Positions 57,112 through 64,000 of a DNA stretch of 64,000 bases are shown in pieces. Numbering within the stretch: position 1 is the stretch's first letter; every line of letters begins with the position of its first letter. Below the pieces are notes generated by a model. It was not told the DNA's origin and ran no database searches. It worked only from the letters and a program-made list of their open reading frames with translations. Source of the stretch: Tessaracoccus defluvii (GTDB taxonomy: Bacteria > Actinomycetota > Actinomycetes > Propionibacteriales > Propionibacteriaceae); the NCBI RefSeq assembly GCF_014489575.1, contig NZ_CP060789.1, positions 434,001 through 498,000 of the forward strand, written 5' to 3'. A program made the translations under genes and the position numbers.

Positions 57112-57444
57112 TCAGGGGTGTCCGGGATCCGGGGCGGGCTCAGCCGACCAGGTGCGTGCCTCGCGTGGTGCCGCGACGATCAGCGCCACCGACTCCAGCG
57201 CGAGGGCCACGAGCGAGCCGTGTGGGTAGTACTGCAGCGTCACCGTGCCGGCCACGAGCACCGGGAGGCTCAGGCCGAGGAGGATCCTCGTCCACGTCCG
57301 CCAGGTGCATCCGGCTGTGAAGGTGGCGACGATGCTCGCGAGGCCGACGAGGATGAGCCAGTATCCCTCCGCACCCCACAGCGGGTGCAGCGGCGAGTCG
57401 ACGGGCGTTCCGAGGTAGCTGATGACGGTGACCACGGCGCCCAC
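57112..57444 (-). CDS. Hypothetical membrane protein, start uncertain
   Basis: About 110 aa with three hydrophobic helices (GYWLILVGLASIVATFTAG, ILLGLSLPVLVAGTVTL, SLVALALESVALIVAAP). GTG codons at 57444 and 57435 are possible starts, neither with a good ribosome site. In a neighbouring frame upstream there is PLYQALAEWA, which may be a lost N-terminus. No family recognised. Confidence 0.45.
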   Translation of the reverse strand: MGAVVTVISYLGTPVDSPLHPLWGAEGYWLILVGLASIVATFTAGCTWRTWTRILLGLSLPVLVAGTVTLQYYPHGSLVALALESVALIVAAPREARTWSAEPAPDPGHP

Positions 57445-57928
57445 CGGCCCATTCGGCCAGTGCCTGGTACAGCGGCGTCTGGCTGACCTGGTCCTGCCAG
57501 CGCCAGCCCCAGCCGCCTGCCACACGGTCTGGAGCGACCTGGACGACCCCGCGGTCCCGCTGTGGGCGCGCGTCGCCTTCGTCGCCATCGGTGGCCTCGG
57601 GGTGCTCACGATGCAGGTCTTCGCGGTATGCATCTGGCGCCTCCTGACGCTGGTGCGGCGTGGGTCGGTCTTCTCGGAGGCGTCCTTCCGGTACGTCGAC
57701 GTCATCGTCGGTGCCTTCGCGGCGGCATCAGTGCTCGCGCTCGCGCTCGGGGTGCTGCTCGCCCCAGGCGGTGTCGCCCCCGGGATGGTCGGGCTCATTT
57801 GCGGGGCCTCCCTGGTGCTGGCGGGCATCGCGCTGCTGGTGCTCGTGATGCGCAGGCTGCTCCGGCAGGCCATCGAGCAGGCCGGCGAGGTGCGCACCCT
57901 GCGCTCCGAGCTGGATCAGGCCGTCTAG
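57422..57928 (+). CDS. DUF2975 membrane protein, N-terminus uncertain
   Basis: 168 aa as read. The body matches DUF2975 (PF11188): TMQVFAVCIWRLLTLVRRGSVFSEASFRYVDVIV-type text (conserved WRLL and IFS-like segments), then two further helices and a charged tail. The first ~30 residues do not look like the family and overlap the start of the gene on the other strand, so the true start is probably later or the sequence there is damaged. DUF2975 genes pair with a small HTH regulator, which follows here in broken form. Confidence 0.65.
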   Translation: MTVTTAPTGPFGQCLVQRRLADLVLPAPAPAACHTVWSDLDDPAVPLWARVAFVAIGGLGVLTMQVFAVCIWRLLTLVRRGSVFSEASFRYVDVIVGAFAAASVLALALGVLLAPGGVAPGMVGLICGASLVLAGIALLVLVMRRLLRQAIEQAGEVRTLRSELDQAV

Positions 57929-57944
57929 TGGCGGGGGAGCTGTG

Positions 57945-58101
57945 ATGGCGATCATCGTCGACATCGACGTGATGCTGGCCCGCCCTCGACTGCCAGCCGG
58001 GAGACCTGCTGCGCTGGGAGCCCGACGACGAGACGGCCCCCGAACCTGCGTTTCCGTGGGTCGGGGGCCGGTCGGCGTCAGCGTCAGATCAGAGCGCGTA
58101 G
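57945..58101 (+). pseudogene. HTH (YozG-like) regulator with its helix-turn-helix deleted
   Basis: Starts MAIIVDIDVMLAR, the exact beginning of the small Xre-type regulators that accompany DUF2975. It then switches frame straight to LDCQPGDLLRWEPDDETAP, their C-terminus. Roughly 30-35 residues in between, the entire DNA-binding helix-turn-helix, are missing and the frame is lost at the joint (GCCCGCCCTCGAC). The end overlaps the convergent glnA1 stop by 13 bp. Confidence 0.75.
58034..58070. terminator. Hairpin downstream of glnA1
   Basis: CGGCCCCCGA (58034-58043) pairs perfectly with TCGGGGGCCG (58061-58070), with a 17-nt loop. No T-run on either strand; its location just past glnA1 and inside the broken HTH gene suggests a terminator. 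Confidence 0.45.
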
Positions 58102-59509
58102 TACAACTCGAACTCGTGCGGGTGCGGCCGCATCGCGATCGCCTGGATCTCGGCACGCTTCAGCTCGATCCACGTCTCGATCAGGTCGGGGGTGAACACG
58201 TCGCCCGCCAGCAGGAACTCGTGGTCCGCCTCGAGGGCGTCGAGGACGGCGCCCAGCGAACCGGGCACGGTCGGAACCTCGGCGTGCTCGTCCGGGGGAG
58301 CTCGTAGAGATCCTTGTCGATCGGGGCCAGCGGCTCGATCCGGTTCTGGATGCCGTCGATGCCGGCCAGCAGCATCGCGGCGAACGCCAGGTACGGGTTG
58401 CTCGACGGGTCGGGGCAGCGGAACTCGATGCGCTTGGCCTTCGGGTTCGAGCCCGTGATCGGGATGCGGATGCACGCCGAGCGGTTGCGCTGCGAGTACA
58501 CCAGGTTGACCGGGGCCTCGAAGCCGGGGACGAGGCGGTGGAAGGAGTTCACCGACGGGTTCGTGAAGGCCAGCAGGGCGGGGGCGTGCTTCAGCAGGCC
58601 GCCGATGTAGTAGCGGGCCATGTCGGAGAGCCCGGCGTAACCGTTCTCGTCGTAGAACAGCGGCACGCCCTCGTTCCAGATCGACTGGTGGCAGTGCATG
58701 CCCGAGCCGTTGTCGCCGAAGATCGGCTTCGGCATGAAGGTGGCGGTCTTGCCGGCCTCCCAGGCGGTGTTCTTGACGAGGTACTTGAACTTCATGACGT
58801 CATCGGCGGCCTTGAGCAGCGTGTCGAAGCGCCAGTTGATCTCGGCCTGGCCGGCGGTGCCGACCTCGTGGTGGGCACGCTCGACGATGAGGCCAGCCTT
58901 CTCCATGTGGCGGACGATGTCGTCACGCAGGTCGCCGAAGTGGTCGACCGGGGCGACGGGGAAGTAGCCGCCCTTGTAGTTGACCTTGTAGCCGCGGTTG
59001 CCGCCGTCCTCGATCCGGCCGGTGTTCCAGGCGCCGGCCTCGGAGTCGATGTGGTAGTACGACGAGTTGGCGGAGGTCTCGAAACGGATGTCGTCGAAGA
59101 CGTAGAACTCGGCCTCGGGGGCGAAGAAGGCGGTGTCGCCGATGCCGGTGGAGCCGAGGTAGGCCATCGCCTTCCTGGCGATGTTGCGCGGGTCGCGGGA
59201 GTACGGCTCCTTCGTCAGCGGGTCGTGGACGAAGAAGTTGACGTTCAGCGTCTTCGACTTCCGGAAGGGGTCGACGTAGGCGGTGGTCGGGTCGGGGAAC
59301 AGCGACATGTCCGACTCGTGGATCTTCTGGAAGCCCGTGATCGACGAGCCGTCGAAGTTGAGCCCCTCCTCGAAGACCTCGCGGCCGAAGGAGCCGGCTG
59401 GGACGGTGAAGTGCTGCATCACGCCGGGCAGGTCGCAGAAGCGAACATCGATCGTCTCAATGCCCTCCTGCTTGATGTAGGCCAGGAGATCATCGGCGCC
59501 TGTGAACAT
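58089..59509 (-). CDS. glnA1: Glutamine synthetase, type I-beta, GlnA1; one frameshift
   Basis: 473 aa after one C is restored in the run at 58292-58296, matching the usual ~474. [20 protein letters not shown] start, [30 protein letters not shown] and [10 protein letters not shown] are typical. The adenylylation loop reads [13 protein letters not shown] with Tyr402, so GlnE control is expected. ATG at 59509 is preferred (GAAGGGA 9 nt upstream); 59533 is an alternative. It makes glutamine from glutamate and ammonia. A GlnR-like box precedes it at 59561-59598. Confidence 0.97.
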
Positions 59510-59560
59510 GGAGTGTTTCCCTTCATAGGTCAAGAACGTGGCTCGAACCTATCCGGGGGC

Positions 59561-59598
59561 GTTGCCCGACAGTTGCGTCCACATTTCAGCGGTGTTAC
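59561..59598 (-). promoter_or_regulatory. GlnR-like operator upstream of glnA1
   Basis: On the minus strand: GTAAC, 6 nt, GAAAT, 6 nt, GCAAC, 6 nt, GCAAC. The spacing and half-sites follow the actinobacterial GlnR pattern gTnAC-n6-GaAAc-n6-GtnAC-n6-GAAAc, with the first two half-sites the better match. It lies about 52-89 bp upstream of the glnA1 start. Confidence 0.5.
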
Positions 59599-59617
59599 AC
59601 GTTCGAGGGAAAGACGG

Positions 59618-59650
59618 ACCGGCCCCGCGCAGAGACTGCGCGGGGCCGGT
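59618..59650 (-). terminator. Terminator of the symporter gene
   Basis: A 14-bp perfect stem (ACCGGCCCCGCGCA with TGCGCGGGGCCGGT) around a 5-nt loop, followed on the minus strand by CCGTCTTTCCC. It insulates the symporter gene from glnA1. Confidence 0.75.
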
Positions 59651-59665
59651 GGATCGTCGCCTGGA

Positions 59666-61045
59666 TCAGGCGGCTGCACCCGTGAACGACGGCTTGGCGT
59701 TGTAGGTGTCCACGTCGAGGACCCCCTCGCGCTTGGAGACGATCGTCGGCACCAGAGCCTGGCCGGTGACATTGAGGGCCGTGCGGCCCATGTCGACGAT
59801 GGCCTCCACGGCGATCAGCAGACCGACGCCCGCCAGCGGCAGGCCGAGCGTGGACAGCGTCAGTGTCAGCATGACGGTGGCGCCCGTGGTGCCGGCCGTG
59901 GCGGCCGAACCGATGACGGCCACGAACGCGATCAGCAGGTAGTGGGTGATGTTGAGGTCGATCCCGTAGAACTGGGCGACGAAGATCGCGGCGATGGCCG
60001 GGTAGATCGCGGCGCAGCCGTCCATCTTGGTCGTCGCGCCCAGCGGCACGGCGAACGACGCGTACTCGCGAGGGACGCCCAGGTTCTTCTCGGCGACCTG
60101 CTCGGTAACAGGCATGACGCCCATGGAACTGCGGGTGACGAAGCCCAGCGAGATGACGGGCCACACGTTGCGGTAGAACTGCGCGACGCTCAGGCCGTGC
60201 CCGCGCAGGATCACGGGGTAGACGAGGACCCAGACGATCAGCATCGCGAGGTACAGGGCCACGACGAACGCGCCGAGCGAGGCGAGCGAGGCCCAGCCGT
60301 AGGTGGCGACGGCCTTGCCGATGAGGGCGGCGGTGCCGATGGGCGCGAGCCGGATGACCCACCACAGGACGGTCTGGACGACGGCAAGCACCGACTCGGA
60401 CAGCGACACCAGCGGGTCGGCCTTGCTGCCGACCTTGAGGGCGGCGATGCCCAGCGCGATCGAGATGAGCAGGATCTGCAGGATCGAGAAGTTCGGGCTG
60501 GCGGTGATCACGCCGTCGGCGCTCTGCGAGGCCCGCACGGACAGGCCGAAGATGTTCGACGGGACGAGGCCGGTGAGGAAGGCGGTCCACTCGCCGACGC
60601 GGCCCGGCTCGCTCGCGGCGTCGCCGGAGACGCCGGCGGTCAGCCAGGGCTTCGAGATGAGCCCGACGACGATGCCGACGACGACGGAGGCCAGCGCGGT
60701 GATGGCGAACCAGATCAGCGTCTGGACGGCGAGGCGCGCCGCATTGGTGACCTGCCGGAGGCGCGCCACCGACGAGATGACCGCGGTGACGATCAGGGGG
60801 ATGACCAGGACCGTCAGCAGCTTCACGTACGCGCTGCCGACCTCGGTCAGCAGGGTGGTCAGCCAGTTCGGATCCTTCGCCTCGCCGACGGTGCCGATCG
60901 CGCGGGCGATCAGGCCGAGGACGAGGCCGACGATCAGGCCGGCGATGACCTGGAAGCCGAGGTGGGTGTAGAAGGGCTTGGCCTTGGGCTGCTCGACGGT
61001 GTTCTCGGGTGCGGCAGCAGGCTCAGTGGTGGTGTGAGACATCAC
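59666..61045 (-). CDS. Dicarboxylate/amino acid:cation symporter (DAACS, PF00375)
   Basis: 459 aa, eight transmembrane helices plus two re-entrant loops. The serine-rich loop is TRSSMGVMPVT, and the substrate/cation site is GATTKMDGCAAIYP, near the family GATxNMDG, with Lys in place of the usual Asn. Last helix region DMGRTALNVTGQALVP. It imports glutamate, aspartate, C4-dicarboxylates or small neutral amino acids with Na+ or H+. Start could be either of the two leading Met codons. Confidence 0.93.
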   Translation of the reverse strand: MMSHTTTEPAAAPENTVEQPKAKPFYTHLGFQVIAGLIVGLVLGLIARAIGTVGEAKDPNWLTTLLTEVGSAYVKLLTVLVIPLIVTAVISSVARLRQVTNAARLAVQTLIWFAITALASVVVGIVVGLISKPWLTAGVSGDAASEPGRVGEWTAFLTGLVPSNIFGLSVRASQSADGVITASPNFSILQILLISIALGIAALKVGSKADPLVSLSESVLAVVQTVLWWVIRLAPIGTAALIGKAVATYGWASLASLGAFVVALYLAMLIVWVLVYPVILRGHGLSVAQFYRNVWPVISLGFVTRSSMGVMPVTEQVAEKNLGVPREYASFAVPLGATTKMDGCAAIYPAIAAIFVAQFYGIDLNITHYLLIAFVAVIGSAATAGTTGATVMLTLTLSTLGLPLAGVGLLIAVEAIVDMGRTALNVTGQALVPTIVSKREGVLDVDTYNAKPSFTGAAA

Positions 61046-61289
61046 GGACTTTCCGGTGTGGGGAGGGGGTGAGGGACGGCGGCGTCAGGCCCAACACATC
61101 GCGCTGGCCTGGCGGCGCAGATCGACCCACGGTCGTCCGTACAGCTGAGGCATGGCCCTACTCTGGCACACCGGTTCCCGGCACCGTCGACCCGTTCGGC
61201 CGATATCGCTACCGGCTGAACTCCGCGAGCCGATCCCGCGGCAACGCGCCTCGACGGGGCCCCATCGGCCCGCTGCTAGGCTGCCGCCT

Positions 61290-61709
61290 GTGACCGATCC
61301 CGAGCCGTATCCCGGCGCCTCCATCGGCCTGCCCGAGTCCGGCCCCCGCTCCCTGGCCAGCATCCTCGCTCGCGTCGCGGCCCTCATCGGTGACTGGGCC
61401 GCCAGCATGGTCGTGGCCATCGCCATCTTCGGCTGGGAGGTCATGACCGGATCCGGCTGGAGGTCCTTCATGATCCTGGCCGTCTACTTCGTCCAGGCCA
61501 GCCTGCTGACCGCGCTGACGGGCGGCTCCTTCGGGCAGTTGATCGCCCGCATCGGCCTGGTCCGGCTCGACGGCCAGCCTCTGGGCTGGTGGCGTCCCTT
61601 CGCGAAGACGGCGCTCAAGTGCCTGGTGATCCCGACGCTGGTCATCGGCGCGGAGCGCCGCACCCTGCCGGATCTGCTGCTGGGCACCGTCGTCGTGAAC
61701 CGCCGCTGA
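61290..61709 (+). CDS. RDD-family membrane protein
   Basis: 139 aa from the GTG at 61290. The RDD domain is seen as SLASILARVAALIGDWAAS (Arg and Asp of the first helix), SFGQLIARIGLVRLDGQPLGW and a last helix. Three transmembrane helices. RDD proteins are thought to be small transporters or accessory factors. It lies 7 bp upstream of an MFS gene. Confidence 0.85.
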   Translation: MTDPEPYPGASIGLPESGPRSLASILARVAALIGDWAASMVVAIAIFGWEVMTGSGWRSFMILAVYFVQASLLTALTGGSFGQLIARIGLVRLDGQPLGWWRPFAKTALKCLVIPTLVIGAERRTLPDLLLGTVVVNRR

Positions 61710-61716
61710 CCGCCCC

Positions 61717-62973
61717 ATGAGCCACACCGGTATCCGCGGCTACGGCCGCGTCCTGGGGCATGGCCCCGCGGTCCGCCCCTTCCTCGCCGCGGTGATCGCC
61801 CGCCTTCCCGTCGGGATGGCCGGCCTCGGCATGATCGTGCTGATCGAGCAGGTGCGAGGCTCCTACTCGATCGCGGGCGTCGTCACGGCAGCGTTCGCGT
61901 TGGCCACCGCGCTGAGCGCCCCCGTGCTCGGGCGGCTCATGGACCGGGCGGGCCAGCCGCGGGTGCTGATCGCCACCGGCCTGGTGAGTTCGGCAGCCCT
62001 CGCCTCCCTGGCACTGGCCGCCGTCGCCGGAGCGGCCGACGTCGTCCTGATCGCGCTGGCCATCGCCACCGGGCTCACGTTCCCGCCGATCAGCCCCGCC
62101 ATGCGCGCCGCCTGGCGCGTGATCTTCCCCGACCAGGACCGACGCCGCCTCGGCTACGCGCTGGACGCCTCCTCCGTCGAGCTTATTTTCGTGTGCGGCC
62201 CGCTGCTGCTGTCGCTGCTCGCCGCGTGCAGCCCGCCGCAGGTGCCGCTCCTGGTCACCGCCGGGCTGATGGCGTCCGGATCGCTGGCCTACTCCTCGAC
62301 GAAGGCCGCCCGCTCGTGGCGCTCGGCAGACATCGTCGTCCTCGACGACGGCGCCTCGGTCGCCGCCGTCGGCCGCAACACCGCCCGCTCGGCACTGACG
62401 GCGCCCGGCCTGGCGCTGCTGCTCCTCGTCGCGCTGTGCATGGCGGTCGGCTTCGGGCAGATGGACACGGCGTTCGTCGCCACGGCGGACCTCGTCCTCG
62501 GCGGCCCCCAGAACCTCGGCTTCCTGTTCGCCGCCATCGCCGGCGGCAGCACGATCGGCGGCCTGGTGTACGGCTCGCGGCACTGGAAGGGCGACGAGTT
62601 CCGCCGCACGGCCATCATGCTCGGGCTCTTCGCCCTGTCGATCGTCCCACTGCCGCTGCTCATGCTGGCCGGGACCCCGCCGCTCTCCCTGCTGCTGCCG
62701 CTGATGTTCCTGACCGGCCTGACCATCGCGCCGACCCTCATCATGTTCCAGAACGGCATCGACGCATTGGCTCCCGGACACCGGATCACGGAGGCGCAGG
62801 CGTTCCTCAGCGCCGCGATGACGTCCGGTGGCGCGCTCGGCACGGCCGCCGGCGGCATCATGGTCGACCACCTCGGCCCCGGCGGGGCGCTGGTGGGCGC
62901 CGTCGTGGTCATCGCTCTCGGCTCGGCGCTGTGCTTCACACAGCTGCGGCGCTGGCGCGGCCTCGTCGGCTGA
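61717..62973 (+). CDS. MFS transporter
   Basis: 418 aa, 12 helices. Residues such as RLPVGMAGLGMIVLIEQVRG and APVLGRLMDRAGQPRVL (the loop 2-3 MFS signature) indicate a drug/metabolite-type MFS carrier. TGLTIAPTLIMFQNGIDALAP is a typical segment of the YbfB/CynX-like group. Substrate unknown. Cotranscribed with the RDD gene. Confidence 0.88.
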   Translation: MSHTGIRGYGRVLGHGPAVRPFLAAVIARLPVGMAGLGMIVLIEQVRGSYSIAGVVTAAFALATALSAPVLGRLMDRAGQPRVLIATGLVSSAALASLALAAVAGAADVVLIALAIATGLTFPPISPAMRAAWRVIFPDQDRRRLGYALDASSVELIFVCGPLLLSLLAACSPPQVPLLVTAGLMASGSLAYSSTKAARSWRSADIVVLDDGASVAAVGRNTARSALTAPGLALLLLVALCMAVGFGQMDTAFVATADLVLGGPQNLGFLFAAIAGGSTIGGLVYGSRHWKGDEFRRTAIMLGLFALSIVPLPLLMLAGTPPLSLLLPLMFLTGLTIAPTLIMFQNGIDALAPGHRITEAQAFLSAAMTSGGALGTAAGGIMVDHLGPGGALVGAVVVIALGSALCFTQLRRWRGLVG

Positions 62974-64000
62974 TCAGCGGCTGCCCCACTCCCAGGTCGG
63001 GCGGCTGAGGAGACCCTGCCCCTCGACCACCGTCTCGCCGCTGTCCTTGTCGAGCTCCACCCGGGACAGGTCGTCGTCGGCGACATCGGCGGCCAGGGCC
63101 GTCACCAGAGCCTGCGAGTGGGTGACGAGGACGATCTGCGTGTCGCGTGCCGCGTGGGCGATGAGCCTGGCCAGAGGCTCGATGAGGCTGGGGTGGAGGC
63201 TGTTCTCGGGCTCGTTGATCGCCATCAGCGGCGGCTTCTCGGGCGCCAGCAGCGCGGCGAGGAACATCAGATACCGCAGGGTGCCATCGGAGAGCTCCGC
63301 CGCGCCGAGCCGACGCAGCAACCCGGGCTGGTGCAGGCCGACGTCGAACAGGCCGTCGGTCATCGCGATGCTGAGCCGGGATCCGGGGAAGGCGTCGTCG
63401 ATCAGTTCCCCGAGGGGCTCCTTGCCGCGCTCGTGGATGGTCTGCAGCGCGGCCGCGACGTCGGATCCGTCGGAGGTCATCGCCCAGGTGCGGGTGCCGA
63501 CCTGCGGCGCCCTTGCCGGGGCGTGCGCGTCGGTGCGCAGCGCGTCATAGAACCGCCAGGCGGCGAGCTGGTCGCGCAGCGTCCGCGCCTCCGGCACGTC
63601 CGCCAGCATCGACGTGTGTGTGGGCAGCTGATAGGGCAGCTCCTGCCAGGGCCCGTCGTCGCGGACCTCCACGAGCGCATGGCGACGCCGGGCCAGCAGG
63701 GTGCCGGGGCGCATGATCGGCCCGGCCCAGATGGCCTCGCGCTTGATCTCCGGATCGCGGGCGAAGGCCGAACTGCTGGGAATCGGCAGCCCCAGGTCGA
63801 TGAGATACGAGTAGCCGTCCGCGCCCACGCCGAGCCGCAGCGAGACGGGGCCGCTGCGGGTGGCGCCCTGCACGATGCCGGTGCGGCGGGCCCCCTTGAG
63901 TGACTCCGGCCCCGCCCACAGCGCCGAGTTCAGGCCACCTTCGCGGGCGAGCGACCCGACGGCGTCTCCGAGGCCGCAGCCGGCCAGCAGCCGCAGCGAC
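62974..64000 (-). CDS. AAA-family ATPase (RecF/SMC-like, COG4637), 5' end outside
   Basis: At least 341 aa; the frame is open to the window end, so the Walker A part is not visible. The C-terminal half has the signature-like ELSDGTLRYLMFLAALLAPE and Walker B PPLMAINEPENSLHPSLIEPLA, then the His switch LVTHSQALV. This is the AAA_21/OLD-like ATPase fold. Solitary members have unknown roles, sometimes in phage defence; no nuclease partner is visible in the 3' context. Confidence 0.82.
   Translation of the reverse strand, partial: SLRLLAGCGLGDAVGSLAREGGLNSALWAGPESLKGARRTGIVQGATRSGPVSLRLGVGADGYSYLIDLGLPIPSSSAFARDPEIKREAIWAGPIMRPGTLLARRRHALVEVRDDGPWQELPYQLPTHTSMLADVPEARTLRDQLAAWRFYDALRTDAHAPARAPQVGTRTWAMTSDGSDVAAALQTIHERGKEPLGELIDDAFPGSRLSIAMTDGLFDVGLHQPGLLRRLGAAELSDGTLRYLMFLAALLAPEKPPLMAINEPENSLHPSLIEPLARLIAHAARDTQIVLVTHSQALVTALAADVADDDLSRVELDKDSGETVVEGQGLLSRPTWEWGSR

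Noticed and set aside
58538..61072. An 844-codon open frame antisense to glnA1 and the symporter
   Set aside because: It spans two well-defined genes and their terminator on the other strand; composition is that of a shadow.
1..64000. CRISPR arrays, tRNA genes, rRNA genes and intact insertion sequences
   Set aside because: I found no regularly spaced repeats, no tRNA cloverleaf with the conserved T-loop text, no rRNA and no transposase with terminal repeats.

Overview
The window is GC-rich DNA from an actinobacterium. The infA-rpmJ-rpsM-rpsK-rpsD-rpoA-rplQ series, two type I glutamine synthetases with glnE beside glnA2, an SCP_3 protein, a DUF222/HNH protein and DUF2510 membrane proteins are all actinobacterial. 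Overall composition would suit Propionibacteriaceae (Tessaracoccus-like), but that is inference.

Layout. (1) 0-11.3 kb: the tail of a zinc metallopeptidase, then a compact carbohydrate locus. It holds a LacI regulator, an ABC importer (binding lipoprotein and two permeases), a Tat-exported GH144-like enzyme, a GH3 enzyme and a divergent ~1057-aa GH94 phosphorylase. Two identical 12-bp palindromes control both arms. I read it as a beta-1,2-glucan/sophorooligosaccharide pathway. (2) 11.3-15.7 kb: infA with its own promoter and terminator, then rpmJ to rplQ. (3) 15.7-23.3 kb: a TrpXYZ-like ABC system with two tandem binding proteins, a GT4 glycosyltransferase, a transglutaminase-like protein without its cysteine and a membrane O-acyltransferase. 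(4) 23.3-35.5 kb: housekeeping genes sodA, an RsmC-like methyltransferase, truA, trmB, yccF, an NRDE protein, coaBC, an EF-G-like GTPase, rplM-rpsI, glmM, a zinc-ribbon protein and an RNB ribonuclease. (5) 35.5-40.1 kb: accessory DNA with a DUF222/HNH gene, a lower-GC insert carrying an orphan HSDR_N_2 nuclease-like gene and a lipoprotein between 11-bp direct repeats, a decayed tyrosine integrase, and the RNase P RNA gene. (6) 40.1-50.1 kb: a formylglycine-generating enzyme, a SigE-type sigma factor with a membrane partner, map, two DUF2510 proteins plus a decayed third copy, glnA2, an SCP_3 protein and glnE. (7) 50.1-64 kb: an MFS protein, an FMN riboswitch with a RibXY-type riboflavin transporter, acuI, an MMPL transporter, a DUF2975/HTH pair with a deletion, glnA1 behind a GlnR-like box, a dicarboxylate/amino-acid symporter, an RDD protein, another MFS protein and a partial AAA ATPase.

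Sequence quality matters for reading this window. At least sixteen single-base losses, almost all in G/C runs, break otherwise intact genes. Several of these cannot be dispensed with (rplQ, glmM, coaBC, glnA1). I treat them as consensus errors and give coordinates for the whole corrected gene. The integrase, the HTH gene and the third DUF2510 copy have larger losses and look like real decay.
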